From NCBI RefSeq assembly GCF_000720175.1, contig NZ_JOIX01000039.1:6881-70880 (forward strand): 64,000 nt of DNA, given 5' to 3'. The notes beneath the pieces were generated by a model that worked only from the letters and a program-made list of their open reading frames with translations, searched no databases and was not told where the DNA came from. Below, one piece after another: positions 8,731 to 17,244 of this stretch. The position numbers and the translations under genes were made by a program. Numbering within the stretch: position 1 is the first letter of the stretch; every line of letters starts with the position of its first letter. This stretch comes from Streptomyces sp. NRRL S-337 (lineage in GTDB: Bacteria; Actinomycetota; Actinomycetes; Streptomycetales; Streptomycetaceae).

Positions 8731-9483
8731 TCAGCGGCCGATCGGCCAGGCCGCGGTCTCGTGGTAGTGCTCGCGGTCGGCGCGCTCGTTGAACTCCGCG
8801 CAGGCGTCGGTGAGCGACTCCAGCAGCGTCAGCGGGTCGGGGAGCGGGAGTTCCGGGCCGCGCAGCCAGGTCACCGCGGGCTGGTCGCCGGGGAGGGTCG
8901 AGGGCGGCAGGAGGACGTAGCTGCCGCGGCAGTGCCAGCGCAGGCCGGGATGCTCGTCCATGGTCTCGGGGTGGCAGTCCAGCTCGCAGGGCCACCACTC
9001 GTCCTCGTCGTCCGGGGTGCCGCGGGTGGCGGTGAAGAACAGCATCCGGCCGTCGCCGAAGCCGGCGCCGCTGAGGGTGATCGGGCCGACCTCGATGCCG
9101 GCCGCCTCCAGGCGTCCGAGGGCGCTGCGGCCGGCCTCGACGGGCACGTCCAGGACGTCGTGGGCGATGCCGGTGGCGGTGATGAAGTTGGCCTGCGGGA
9201 GGGTCCGGATCCAGGCGGCGACCTTGTCGCGGTCGGTGGTGGCGACGGTCTGCCAGCCGAAGGAGATGGGGTGGCGTCCGGGGGTGGGACAGCCGATCCG
9301 CTCACAGGAACAGCCGTAGCCGGAGGGGTGCGCCGCCGGGGCGATCGGGAAGCCCGCATCGGCCGCGGCCAGCAGCAGGTCCTCGCGGCCGCGCGCGGCA
9401 ACCGATCCCGTGTCCGTATCGCCGCCGTCCGATCCGCTCTTCGGCCGGCGCAGCCACTGGGAGAACCTGCTCTTGCGTTCCAT
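8731..9483 (-). CDS. Bifunctional DNA primase/polymerase (Prim-Pol) domain protein
   Basis: A 250-residue protein of the stand-alone Prim-Pol family common in Streptomyces. It has the conserved start of the domain (AAADAGFPIAPAAHPS), a CSCERIGCPTPGRHP cysteine cluster and WQTVAT. The putative metal-binding strand HDVLDVPVEAG is followed by a GRMLFF strand and the WHCRGSYVLLPPS motif. Most members are not linked to a replicon, and their role is unproven; possibly nucleotide-binding or repair. The gene converges on the efe operon across a shared terminator and starts about 165 bases from the neighbouring TetR stop on the same strand. Confidence 0.8.
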   Translation of the reverse strand: MERKSRFSQWLRRPKSGSDGGDTDTGSVAARGREDLLLAAADAGFPIAPAAHPSGYGCSCERIGCPTPGRHPISFGWQTVATTDRDKVAAWIRTLPQANFITATGIAHDVLDVPVEAGRSALGRLEAAGIEVGPITLSGAGFGDGRMLFFTATRGTPDDEDEWWPCELDCHPETMDEHPGLRWHCRGSYVLLPPSTLPGDQPAVTWLRGPELPLPDPLTLLESLTDACAEFNERADREHYHETAAWPIGR

Positions 9484-9646
9484 CTATCCCCTCACTTCGA
9501 GCGGTGGTCTGGGATCAATGCTGCCACCATCCTGCGCCCGGGGTGACCGGTGTGCGGATCCGGGGTGAACAGAAGGAGTGCGAATACCGGCATTTCCAGC
9601 CATCCCCGACAGGTCGCCGCGCTCGACCGGCGCTCGGCCGGCCGGG

Positions 9647-10264
9647 TCAGTCCCGCGGCCGCAGACCACGCAATGCCTGGTCGACGAGGGTGTCGACGAA
9701 GGCGTGGGTCAATGCGCCGGTGCGCATCAGCCAGCGCTGTGAGAAGGGACTCAGCACCATCTCGGCGGCCACCCGCAGGTCGGTGTCCGCGGCCACCTCG
9801 CCGGCCTCCTGGGCCCGCCGCAGCCGGTCGACGTAGACCTGGATGCCGGGCTCCATCAGCCGGGCGACGAAGTTCCGGGAGAGTTCCTCGTCGTTCGCGC
9901 CGGCCGCGGCGAGGGCGCGGTAGGGGGCCTGCCAGGCGTGGTCGTTGAATTCGTCGGCGGTCGCACGGAGCACGGTCTTCAGGTCGGCGGCGAGATCACC
10001 GGTGTCCGGGAGGCCCTTGTCGTAGTCCTCGCCGGCGCCGGCGGTGAAGGCGTCCAGGAGGACCGCGGCCTTGGAGGGCCACCAGCGGTAGATGGTCTGT
10101 TTGCCGACCCCGGCCCGGGAGGCGATGCCCTCGATCGTGAGCTTGTCGTAGCCCACCTCGCCGACCAGCGTGAGCGCGGCGTCGAAGATCGCCTGCCGGG
10201 AGCGCTCGCTGCGGCGGGAGGAGTCGGGGGCTTTGGCGGTGGAGCGGGCTGAGGTGTCGGCCAT
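9647..10264 (-). CDS. TetR-family transcriptional repressor
   Basis: 205 residues. An N-terminal helix-turn-helix (about 35-60) reads LTIEGIASRAGVGKQTIYRWWPSK, split here by position only; the rest is a helical ligand-binding domain of the TetR_C_11-like type. It is divergent from the small gene at 10390, and the 125-base gap holds three copies of one palindrome, RCGAGACG-n3-CGTCTCGY, which strongly suggests self-regulation and control of the neighbour. The ATG at 10264 is the only reasonable start. The ligand is unknown. Because only a tiny protein of unknown role is divergent, the main target may be elsewhere. Confidence 0.92.
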   Translation of the reverse strand: MADTSARSTAKAPDSSRRSERSRQAIFDAALTLVGEVGYDKLTIEGIASRAGVGKQTIYRWWPSKAAVLLDAFTAGAGEDYDKGLPDTGDLAADLKTVLRATADEFNDHAWQAPYRALAAAGANDEELSRNFVARLMEPGIQVYVDRLRRAQEAGEVAADTDLRVAAEMVLSPFSQRWLMRTGALTHAFVDTLVDQALRGLRPRD

Positions 10265-10287
10265 GCGGCGAGTGTAGCGACAACTAG

Positions 10288-10324
10288 GCGAGACGTTTCG
10301 TCTTGACGAGACGACGCGTCTCGT
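10288..10324. promoter_or_regulatory. Two adjacent TetR operators
   Basis: GCGAGACG-TTT-CGTCTTG (10288-10305, one mismatch) and ACGAGACG-ACG-CGTCTCGT (10306-10324, perfect). Their centres are 18 bases apart, just upstream of the TetR start at 10264. Confidence 0.8.
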
Positions 10325-10343
10325 ACATGCTGGAACCCGTTAC

Positions 10344-10362
10344 GCGAGACGGATCGTCTCGC
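10344..10362. promoter_or_regulatory. Third TetR operator
   Basis: GCGAGACG-GAT-CGTCTCGC, a perfect 8-3-8 palindrome 27 bases before the ATG of the small divergent gene at 10390. It has the same half-site as the pair at 10288-10324. Confidence 0.8.
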
Positions 10363-10389
10363 TTCATCGGTGCGACGGAGGAGGAACCC

Positions 10390-10569
10390 ATGAGCAAGGG
10401 CAACGGAGACGGCATGCTCGGCGTCGGTGGCACCCGCAGCAAGCTGTCGCGCGGAGCGCTGCGCGGCGGCGCCGGCGGCGGCCGGGGCGGCACGGACCGC
10501 GCCCGGACGCAGGCCCAACGACAGGAGCTGTTGCGCAAATTCCAGGAACGAGCGGCCGGAAAGGAATGA
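10390..10569 (+). CDS. Small basic protein (59 aa), DUF6243-like
   Basis: Begins MSKGNGDGMLGVGGTRSKLS and continues with a Gly/Arg-rich stretch and a basic helix ending in FQERAAGKE. The layout resembles the Streptomyces small-protein family I recall as DUF6243 (N-terminal GMLGVGGTR motif); function unknown. A GGAGGAGG ribosome binding site lies just before the ATG. It is divergent from the TetR gene, and its promoter region overlaps the third palindromic operator, so it is the most obvious target of that repressor. Arginine content hints at nucleic-acid or ribosome contact, but this is a guess. Confidence 0.7.
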   Translation: MSKGNGDGMLGVGGTRSKLSRGALRGGAGGGRGGTDRARTQAQRQELLRKFQERAAGKE

Positions 10570-10590
10570 GACCGCCCGGGCCCGGCGTGA

Positions 10591-11547
10591 TCAGGCGCCG
10601 GGCCAGGTGTCTCCCCAGGCGGCGTCCCGGGCCTCGCGGTACTGCGCGCCGTGCCGCTTGGTGACGGTGGTGCGCCGCAACCCCTCGTCCGTGGTGCACA
10701 GGTCGAGGAGGACCTGGCCCTTGCGGAGCTGCGGTTTGCGGACGATCCGGGCGGGGGCGGGCTCGGCCGGCAGGGCGGTCGCCGCGATGTAGGAGAACTT
10801 CTCGTCCTCGTACGGGAGCGCGCCGCCCTTGACCTGGCGGTGGAGGGAGGAGCGGCTGACCCGGGCGGAGAAGTGGCACCAGTCCTCGCCGACGACGATG
10901 GGGCAGGTCCCGGCGTGCGGGCAGGGGGCGACGATCCGCAGGCCGGCCTCGATGAGCTGGTCGCGGGCCTCGCGGATGCGGAGGTAGCCGTCGGGGGTGC
11001 CCGGTTCGATCAGGACGACGGCGGTGGCGGTGGCGGCCGCGGCGACCACCGCGCGGCGGTCCTCGGGGCGGAGTTCGCCGAGCACGTAGGAGACCGTGAC
11101 CAGGTCCGTGCCCTCGGGGACGGTCAGGCCGGCGCCGATGGTGCCGCGGCGCCAGGTGGTGTCCGGGAGGGTGCCGGCGGCGAGTTCGGCGCCGAGGTCC
11201 AGGGCCGGCTGGGCCCAGTCCAGGACGGTGCTGTGGTGGCCCTGCCAGAGGGCGGCGGTGGCCCAGGTCGCGGCCCCGGTGCCGCCGCCGATGTCGAGGT
11301 GGGTGGCCGGGGACCAGTCCGGAACGCGGGCGGCGAACGCGGTCAGCGCGGCCCGGACCGCCTCGAAGGTGGCCGGCATCCGGTAGGCGGCATAGGCGGC
11401 CACGTCCGCGCGGTCGCGCAGGACCGGGGCGTCGGTGGGGGTACGCCCCCGGTAGTTGGCGATCAGCCGCTCCACGGCCTGCGCGGCCTGCTTGGGCGGC
11501 AGACCGTCGAGCAGACCGGCCAGTGCGGCGCGCAATTCGTCGTGCAT
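10591..11547 (-). CDS. Rsm22-like small ribosomal subunit methyltransferase
   Basis: 318 residues with a Rossmann methyltransferase core. The SAM-binding glycine loop is DIGGGTGAATWA near residue 90, and a VSYVLGEL motif follows. A cysteine-bearing CPHAGTCP segment and nearby WCHF occur around residues 215-235, the pattern of Rsm22 and mitochondrial ribosome assembly factors, which bind an iron-sulfur cluster. Bacterial members are associated with small-subunit rRNA handling, but activity is not established. The start is ATG 11547; longer open frame upstream runs into the nested palindrome element and is not coding. It converges on the small gene at 10390. Confidence 0.85.
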   Translation of the reverse strand: MHDELRAALAGLLDGLPPKQAAQAVERLIANYRGRTPTDAPVLRDRADVAAYAAYRMPATFEAVRAALTAFAARVPDWSPATHLDIGGGTGAATWATAALWQGHHSTVLDWAQPALDLGAELAAGTLPDTTWRRGTIGAGLTVPEGTDLVTVSYVLGELRPEDRRAVVAAAATATAVVLIEPGTPDGYLRIREARDQLIEAGLRIVAPCPHAGTCPIVVGEDWCHFSARVSRSSLHRQVKGGALPYEDEKFSYIAATALPAEPAPARIVRKPQLRKGQVLLDLCTTDEGLRRTTVTKRHGAQYREARDAAWGDTWPGA

Positions 11548-11560
11548 CGACGAAATTCTA

Positions 11561-11904
11561 CGTACGTTTTCGGCTGACCCGCCGTGGGGGCTGGGGTTCT
11601 TCCGCCTTCGGCGGGCGTGGGGGTTTTGGGCCGGGGGAAAAAGATTGGGGCGCTGCCGCGCCTTTGGCGCGGCAGCGCCCCAATCCCATGCCCTCCCCGG
11701 GCGGGGGCGCCCCGCCGGCGGGAGGGGGCGGACCGGAGGCGCCTGTGTTGTGGACGTAAAGCGAAGCAGTCCACAACACAGGCGCCGGAGGGCCGAACCC
11801 GCAACCACCCACCCACCAGGCGCCCCCGGCCCTAAACCCCACCCCACCCCGCCGAAGGCGGGAAAAGACAGCAACCCCCACGGCGGGAAAGCCGACAACG
11901 TACG
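11561..11904. repeat. 344-bp nested palindromic element
   Basis: Outer ends CGTACGTTTTCGGCT (11561) and AGCCGACAACGTACG (ends 11904) pair 14 of 15. Inside them lie further paired blocks (CCCGCCGTGGGGG against CCCCCACGGCGGG, and CCGCCTTCGGCGGG against CCCGCCGAAGGCGGG). Between the arms are two perfect hairpins: 19-bp arms at 11644-11662/11666-11684 with a 3-base loop, and 18-bp arms at 11738-11755/11769-11786 with a 13-base loop. It lies between the start of the Rsm22-like gene and the stop of the serine hydrolase. No transposase or credible ORF is inside. It looks like a non-autonomous repeat or a structured RNA. Confidence 0.85.
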
Positions 11905-11911
11905 GCGAACG

Positions 11912-13039
11912 TCAGCCGACGGCCCGCGCCAGGCACGTACCGGCAGTGGCCCGCGGGCCACTGCCGCCGGTGCGGCGCCGTGGGTGGACCGTATTGGCGA
12001 GCAGGATCAGGAACGTGTCGGTGGCGCGGTCCAGGACCAGGCTGGTGCCGGTGAAGCCGGTGTGGCCGGCCGCGCCGCGGCCCGCCAGCTCGCCCATGAA
12101 GTACGGCTGGTCCACGACGAAGCCGAGGCCCGGCGGGTCGAGCAGGGCATCGACCGCGGCGGGCCCGAGGATCCGGGTGGTGCCGTACGCGCCACCGTTG
12201 AGCAGGGTGCGGCACAGCACGGCCAGGTCCTGGGCGGTGGAGAACAGGCCCGCGTGGCCGGCCACCCCGCCCAGCGCCCAGGCGTTCTCGTCGTGCACCT
12301 CGCCGCGGAGCATGCCGCGGTCCGCCTTGGCCCAGGGCCGCCGCTGGTCCTCGGTCGCCGCCACGCCGTGCGGCGGCAGCGGCCCGTAGCGGGTGGAGGT
12401 CATGCCGAGCGGGCCGGTGATCTGCTCGCGGACCAGCGCGTCCAGGCGGCGCCCGGTGCGGCGCTCCAGGATCAGCGCCAGGGCGATGAGGTTGAGGTCG
12501 GAGTAGCGGTGGCCGGCACCGGTGCCGCCGCTGGGGGCGGCCGCCTCCCGCCACAGCAGCACCAGTTGGGCGGCCCGGTCGGGGTGGTCGTAGAAGGGGA
12601 GCTCGGGGGCGAGCCCGGAGGTGTGGGTGAGCAGCTGCCGGACGGTGCACCCGGGGGCGAAGGCCGGCAGATGGACCCGGACCTCGTCGTCGAGGGAGAG
12701 GCGGCCGCGTTCGGCCAGCTGGACGGCGGCGATCGCGGTGAAGAGCTTGGTGAGCGAGGCCAGGTCGAAGACGGTGCCGGTCCGCATCGGTTTCCACAGG
12801 TCGCGGGGCAGGTCCAGGCCGCGGTCCCGTTCGGGGTCGTACGCCCGGTAGCGGTGCGCCCAGCCGGCGGCCTCCTCGGCGGCCACGACCGGGCCGCGGC
12901 CGGCCAGCACCACGACCCCGGGGCTCCACGGCGGCCGGCCCTCGGGCAGCTCCCGCACCCCGCGCACCAGCCGCTCGACCCAGGCGGGGTCCAGTCCCGC
13001 CCGGGCCGGGGTGCCAGAGGTGAGTCGCGGTGCGTTCAG
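11912..13039 (-). CDS. Beta-lactamase-family serine hydrolase
   Basis: Class C/penicillin-binding-type serine hydrolase with nucleophile motif SLTK, second motif YSDLNL and third motif HTGFTG. The reading frame stays convincingly coding upstream of the GTG at 12967, giving GTPARAGLDPAWVERLV, a typical family N-terminus. No ATG, GTG or TTG occurs there. A CTG at 13039 overlaps the upstream MFS stop as CTGA and has GGGAGGA 7 bases before it, so I place the start there (375 residues). No signal peptide is seen, so it is likely cytoplasmic; an esterase or peptidase role is possible. Translationally coupled to the MFS exporter gene. Confidence 0.85.
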   Translation of the reverse strand: MNAPRLTSGTPARAGLDPAWVERLVRGVRELPEGRPPWSPGVVVLAGRGPVVAAEEAAGWAHRYRAYDPERDRGLDLPRDLWKPMRTGTVFDLASLTKLFTAIAAVQLAERGRLSLDDEVRVHLPAFAPGCTVRQLLTHTSGLAPELPFYDHPDRAAQLVLLWREAAAPSGGTGAGHRYSDLNLIALALILERRTGRRLDALVREQITGPLGMTSTRYGPLPPHGVAATEDQRRPWAKADRGMLRGEVHDENAWALGGVAGHAGLFSTAQDLAVLCRTLLNGGAYGTTRILGPAAVDALLDPPGLGFVVDQPYFMGELAGRGAAGHTGFTGTSLVLDRATDTFLILLANTVHPRRRTGGSGPRATAGTCLARAVG

Positions 13040-14355
13040 AGTGCGGTCCTCCCGCCGGAGCTGCTCTCCCCCTTACGCTGCCACGGACGGCACAGTCCCA
13101 GGAAGCTCCCGAGCGCCAAAACGGCGCAGGAGAGCTGGACGAGTGCCATCGGTACGGCCGTGCGCTCGCCCGCGATGCCCACCAGCGGCGAGGCCACCGA
13201 GCCGAGGAGGAAGGTCGAGGTGCCCAGCAGGGCGGAGGCGGAGCCGGCCGCGTGCGGGGTGCGCAGCAGCGCCAGGGTGTTGGTGCTCGGCATGACCAGG
13301 CCCATGGCGGCCATCAGCACGAACAGTCCGGCGGCCGTCGGGAACAGTCCGACGTGTCCGAAGACGCCGGAGGACATCAGCAGCAGCGCGGCCGCGGCGA
13401 GCGCGATCACGGTCAGGCCGGCGCCCAGCACCTTGTCCAGGGCGACCCGGCCGACCAGCACCTTGCCGTTGAGCTGACCGACCGCCACCAGGCCCACGGA
13501 GTTGATGCCGAACAGCAGGCTGAAGACCTGCGGGGAGGCGCCGTAGATCTCCTGGACGACGAACGGCGAGGCCGAGATGTACGCGAAGAGGGCGGCGAAG
13601 GCGAAGGCGCCGACGAGGAGGTAGCCGGAGAAGACCCGGTCGGCGAGGAGGTCTCGCATGGTGCGCAGGGCCTCGCCGATGCCGCCGGGGTGCCGCCGGG
13701 CGGGCGGCAGGGTCTCCGCCAGGCGGCGCCAGACCAGAAGGGTGAGGGCGAGGCCGACGGCGGTGAGGACGACGAAGACGCCGCGCCAGTCGGTGACCTG
13801 CAGGATCTGTCCGCCGATGAGCGGGGCGACGACCGGCGCCACCCCGGAGATCAGCATCAGGGTGGAGAAGAACCGCGCCATCGCCACCCCGTCGTAGAGG
13901 TCGCGCACCACGGCGCGGGCGATGACGATGCCGGCGGCGCCCGCCAGTCCCTGCAACAGCCGGAAGGCGATGAGGAGTTCGGCGTTGGTGGCGATCACGC
14001 ACAGGGCGGTGGCCAGGACGTAGACGACCATGCCGGCCAGCAGCGGGCGGCGGCGCCCCCACTTGTCGCTCATCGGGCCGACGATCATCTGGCCCAGCGC
14101 CATGCCGGCGAGGCAGGTGGTGAGGGTGAGCTGGACGGTGGCGGCCGGGCTGTGCAGCGCGGCGGTGACCTGCGGCAGGGCCGGCAGGTACATGTCCATG
14201 GAGAGCGGCGGGACCGCGGTGAGTCCGCCGAGGACGAGGGTGACGAGGAGGCCGGTGCGGCGGGACGCGGCGGGAGGTGGTGCTGTTGCCGCGTCCCGCC
14301 CGGCTATCGCGGGGTTGTCCGAGGTGTCGGCCGGGCTGGTGCCGGGCTCCGTCAT
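13036..14355 (-). CDS. Bcr/CflA-family MFS drug exporter
   Basis: 439-residue, 12-helix major facilitator. The family D-x-Y-L-P motif appears as SMDMYLPALPQV in helix 1, with the loop 2-3 signature GPMSDKWGRRRPLL and RLLQGLAGAAG. Proton-driven efflux of drugs (bicyclomycin/chloramphenicol-type) is the family role. I chose ATG 14355, which has GGAGA 7 bases upstream, over ATG 14367. The downstream serine hydrolase overlaps its stop by four bases. A 12-bp palindrome GGACCTAGGTCC lies about 88 bases upstream; a related palindrome precedes the other MFS gene at 48661. Confidence 0.92.
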   Translation of the reverse strand: MTEPGTSPADTSDNPAIAGRDAATAPPPAASRRTGLLVTLVLGGLTAVPPLSMDMYLPALPQVTAALHSPAATVQLTLTTCLAGMALGQMIVGPMSDKWGRRRPLLAGMVVYVLATALCVIATNAELLIAFRLLQGLAGAAGIVIARAVVRDLYDGVAMARFFSTLMLISGVAPVVAPLIGGQILQVTDWRGVFVVLTAVGLALTLLVWRRLAETLPPARRHPGGIGEALRTMRDLLADRVFSGYLLVGAFAFAALFAYISASPFVVQEIYGASPQVFSLLFGINSVGLVAVGQLNGKVLVGRVALDKVLGAGLTVIALAAAALLLMSSGVFGHVGLFPTAAGLFVLMAAMGLVMPSTNTLALLRTPHAAGSASALLGTSTFLLGSVASPLVGIAGERTAVPMALVQLSCAVLALGSFLGLCRPWQRKGESSSGGRTAL

Positions 14356-14437
14356 GTGCGTCTCCATGGGTACGTGGTGAGTGCAACCATGGTGTCATGC
14401 CCAGAGCGGCTCCGGGCCCCTTACCGGGTATGTCATT

Positions 14438-14449
14438 GGACCTAGGTCC
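14438..14449. promoter_or_regulatory. Palindrome GGACCTAGGTCC upstream of MFS gene
   Basis: Perfect 12-bp palindrome in the 100-base gap between phoD and the MFS start. The inner ten bases recur at 48721-48730, also upstream of an MFS gene, so it may be a shared operator. Confidence 0.4.
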
Positions 14450-14458
14450 GAGGTCCCC

Positions 14459-16090
14459 TCAGGCCGGCTTGAGGCCCGGGTCGCCGGCCTCGGTGACGAA
14501 GGACGCGGCCGTCCGCACCGGCGCGCCGGGGGTGGTGACGGCGGACACCGTCCGGTAGTCGCCGCGGGCGGTGTCCCGGTCCAGGGTGACCGTCACATAG
14601 CCGCGGCGGCCGTTGTAGAACTTCAGGTGCGGGTTGGCGGCCATGTACGTGCCCCAGTTGGCGGGCTTGTCCGCGCCGTCCTTGCCGCTGGCGATCGAGG
14701 TGGTGACGAACTCCACGCCCGCGGTGCGCGAGGCGGGGTCCGCGAAGTCCTTCTTGATGTCGAAGGCGTAGTGGACGTGCACGTCGCCGGTGAGCACGAC
14801 GAGGTTGTCCACGCCGGCCGACTCGGCGCCCGCCAGCACCCGCGCGCGGGAGGCCGGGTAGCCGTCCCAGGCGTCCATGCTGACCTGGTAGCCGGGGCCG
14901 GTGGCGTTGCGCCGCTCGGAGAACGCGACCTGCTGCGGCAGCACGTTCCAGCGGGCGGTGGACTGCCGCCAGCCGTCGATCAGCCAGCGCTCCTGGGTGG
15001 CGCCGGTCAGGGTCCGCCTCGGGTCGTCGGACTCCGGGCCCGGCGCGTGCCAGCCGTCGCCGTAGGCCTGGTCGGAGCGGTACTGGCGGGTGTCGAGGAT
15101 GTCGAACTGGGCGAGCTGCCCGTAGTGGAGGCGGCGGTAGAGCCGGGCGTCCGGGCCGTGCGGCCGCTGCGGGCGGCGCAGCGGCTGGTTCTCCCAGTAC
15201 GCGCGGTAGGCGGCGGCCCGGCGGATGAGGAACTCGGCGGGCGGGAGGTCGTCCTCGCTGATGTCGGAGGCGTAGTTGTTCTCCACCTCGTGGTCGTCCC
15301 AGGTGACGATGAAGGGGTGGGCGGCGTGCGCGGCCTGGAGGTCCGGGTCGGACTTGTACAGGGCGTAACGCAGCCGGTAGTCCTCCAGCGTGACCGTCTC
15401 GCGGTGGAAGCGGTCGGGCAGCGTGCGGTCGGTGTACCTGCGGGCGCCGCCGGCCGCGTCGACCGGGTACTCGTAGAGGTAGTCGCCGAGGTGGAAGACG
15501 ACGTCGAGGTCCTCCTCGGCCAGGTGCCGGTAGGCGGTGAAGTAGCCGTCGTGGTAGGCCTGGCAGGAGACCGCGGCGAGCTTCAGCCGGGAGAGGTGGG
15601 CGCCGCGGGCCGGCGCGGTGCGGGTGCGGCCGACCGGGCTGATCCAACTGCCGGCCCGGAAGCGGTAGTAGTAGACGCGGTCCGGCGCGAGGCCGGTGGG
15701 CTCGATGTGCACGGAGTGGTTGAACTCCGGGTGGGCGTCGGCCCGGCCGCGCCCCGCGAGCCGGGTGAACTTCTCGTCGTACGCGACCTCCCAGCGCACC
15801 GGAACTCTGGCGTCCGGCATGCCTCCCCCACCCTCGTAGGGGCGCGGGGCGAGGCGGGTCCACAGCACCACCGAGCCGGGCTGGGGGTCGCCGGAGGCGA
15901 CGCCGAGGGTGAAGGGGTTCTCGGTGAGCTTCCGGGCGTCGGCCTCGGCGGCCTGCGCGGCGCCCGCGGCCGGGAGGTTGGTGGTGAACGCGAGCGCGGC
16001 GGCGGCCCCGGTGACGGTGAGGAAGCGGCGCCGGCCCACGTGTGCTGCGGCGGCCCTGATCTCCTGCTCGTACGGTGCGGTGGGTGTCAT
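14459..16090 (-). CDS. phoD: PhoD-family alkaline phosphatase/phosphodiesterase, Tat-exported
   Basis: 543 residues. The Tat signal GRRRFLTVTGAAAALAF lies at about 19-35. A PhoD N-terminal domain follows (FTLGVASGDPQPGSVVLWTR), then the metallophosphatase core with HLGDYLYEY, TWDDHEVENNY (near 262) and a late TGDVHVHYAFD motif holding Fe/Ca ligands. It would release phosphate from phosphoesters outside the cell. The ATG at 16090 has GGGAGGGTCAG before it. I see no GTTCACC-type PHO box in the 175 bases upstream, so PhoP control is not evident. Divergent from the DUF4429 gene. Confidence 0.94.
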   Translation of the reverse strand: MTPTAPYEQEIRAAAAHVGRRRFLTVTGAAAALAFTTNLPAAGAAQAAEADARKLTENPFTLGVASGDPQPGSVVLWTRLAPRPYEGGGGMPDARVPVRWEVAYDEKFTRLAGRGRADAHPEFNHSVHIEPTGLAPDRVYYYRFRAGSWISPVGRTRTAPARGAHLSRLKLAAVSCQAYHDGYFTAYRHLAEEDLDVVFHLGDYLYEYPVDAAGGARRYTDRTLPDRFHRETVTLEDYRLRYALYKSDPDLQAAHAAHPFIVTWDDHEVENNYASDISEDDLPPAEFLIRRAAAYRAYWENQPLRRPQRPHGPDARLYRRLHYGQLAQFDILDTRQYRSDQAYGDGWHAPGPESDDPRRTLTGATQERWLIDGWRQSTARWNVLPQQVAFSERRNATGPGYQVSMDAWDGYPASRARVLAGAESAGVDNLVVLTGDVHVHYAFDIKKDFADPASRTAGVEFVTTSIASGKDGADKPANWGTYMAANPHLKFYNGRRGYVTVTLDRDTARGDYRTVSAVTTPGAPVRTAASFVTEAGDPGLKPA

Positions 16091-16193
16091 CTGACCCTCC
16101 CCTGGCGGCGGTTGCTGCCGACGATTGGAAGGCCGTGGGACGGCGGGCCGCTGACCCGGGTACGACGCAGGCATGACAGCTCGATGATGGTTG

Positions 16194-16207
16194 GTCCGGC
16201 ACCGGAC
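16194..16207. promoter_or_regulatory. Small inverted repeat GTCCGG-CA-CCGGAC
   Basis: Perfect 6-2-6 inverted repeat in the divergent phoD/DUF4429 promoter region, 59 bases before the DUF4429 start. A possible operator; no regulator assigned. Confidence 0.3.
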
Positions 16208-16265
16208 GTCGCCGGACAATCACGGCACGCGGCACGCACCACCGGCTCTCCGTAGGATCCGGGAC

Positions 16266-17192
16266 ATGGCTGAACTGATGGTGCGCGACGGCACCTGGAC
16301 CTTCGACGGAGAGGGCATACGCATCGTGCCGGGGCGCGAGCGCGGGGTGCACCGACTGCGCCAGGACCTGGGCGAGTTCACGGTCCCGCTGGCCGCGCTG
16401 GCCGGCATCGCCCACGAACCGGCCCGCAAGGGCGGCCGGCTCCGGCTGCGGCTGCGGGACGGCGTGGACCCGCTGCTCCAGGTCACCGGCGGCGGGCTGC
16501 CGGACGACGCGAATCCGTATCAGGTCGCCTTGGACGCCGCACGGGTGGACGTCGCCGAGTACTTCGTGGACGCGGTCCGGCAGGCCCTGCTGCTGGAGCA
16601 GGTGCCGGACGGGCCCTGCGACCGCTATCTGCTGCCGGGTCCCTCGGTGCCGCTGACGGCCGCAGGGGTGGATGGGGTCGCCACCTTCGACGGGGAACGG
16701 GTGCACCTGGAATGGCGCTGGAACACCAGTGAGACCAAGCGGCAATGGGGTCCGCAGGACTACGCCCTGACCGACCTCGAAGCGGTGGAGTGGCGTCCGG
16801 CGGTCGGCCTGGAGTCCGGCTTCCTGCGCTTCCGTCCGCGCGGCGCGAAGGAACGGCTCTCACCGGATCACGACCCGAACTCCATCGAACTGTGGGGCTT
16901 CAAGAAGGAGAGCGGCACCACCGCGCTGCTGGCGGCCGCGGTCACCGCCCGGCTGCCGCACCCCTCGGCGCCCGCGGCCCAGCGCCTTCCCGCGCCCGCT
17001 CCGGCCGCACCCGCGGTGGCGGCCGCACCGCCCGCGGCCGCCGCCCCGGCCGCCGCCCCCGCCGACGACCACGACGCGCTGCTGCGCCGGCTGCGCGAAC
17101 TGGGCGAGCTGCACCGCGACGGCATCCTGACCGACGAGGAGTTCACCGCCACGAAGGCGGCGGTGCTGCGGCGCTTCGACACCGGCGGCTGA
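16266..17192 (+). CDS. DUF4429 domain protein with C-terminal SHOCT domain
   Basis: 308 residues. The N-terminal half has two DUF4429 repeats, PH-like beta modules ([12 protein letters not shown] near 10 and [14 protein letters not shown] near 137). An Ala/Pro-rich linker follows (about 235-270), then a SHOCT helix pair, [22 protein letters not shown] and the KAAVLRRF end, given here as separate parts. SHOCT tails commonly mediate oligomerisation. No membrane helix. Cytoplasmic, function unknown, common in Streptomyces. The ATG at 16266 follows GGATCCGGG. The SDR gene begins 52 bases after its stop on the same strand and may be cotranscribed. Confidence 0.85.
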   Translation: MAELMVRDGTWTFDGEGIRIVPGRERGVHRLRQDLGEFTVPLAALAGIAHEPARKGGRLRLRLRDGVDPLLQVTGGGLPDDANPYQVALDAARVDVAEYFVDAVRQALLLEQVPDGPCDRYLLPGPSVPLTAAGVDGVATFDGERVHLEWRWNTSETKRQWGPQDYALTDLEAVEWRPAVGLESGFLRFRPRGAKERLSPDHDPNSIELWGFKKESGTTALLAAAVTARLPHPSAPAAQRLPAPAPAAPAVAAAPPAAAAPAAAPADDHDALLRRLRELGELHRDGILTDEEFTATKAAVLRRFDTGG

Positions 17193-17244
17193 GTCGCCGC
17201 GGCGGGCGCCCGGTTCGCTCCCCGCCGCCGTTTACGCTGCCGCC

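Noticed and set aside
11561..11904. Short ORFs inside the nested palindrome
   Set aside because: They arise from the inverted repeats, lack ribosome binding sites and have no protein character.
16091..16265. PHO box upstream of phoD
   Set aside because: No pair of GTTCACC-type direct repeats was found; only an unrelated GTCCGG dyad.
14442..16745. Very long open frames opposite phoD (over 600 codons on both strands)
   Set aside because: Arg/Pro/Gly or Val/Gly-rich translations typical of antisense frames in high-GC DNA. phoD itself has a signal, catalytic motifs and a ribosome binding site.
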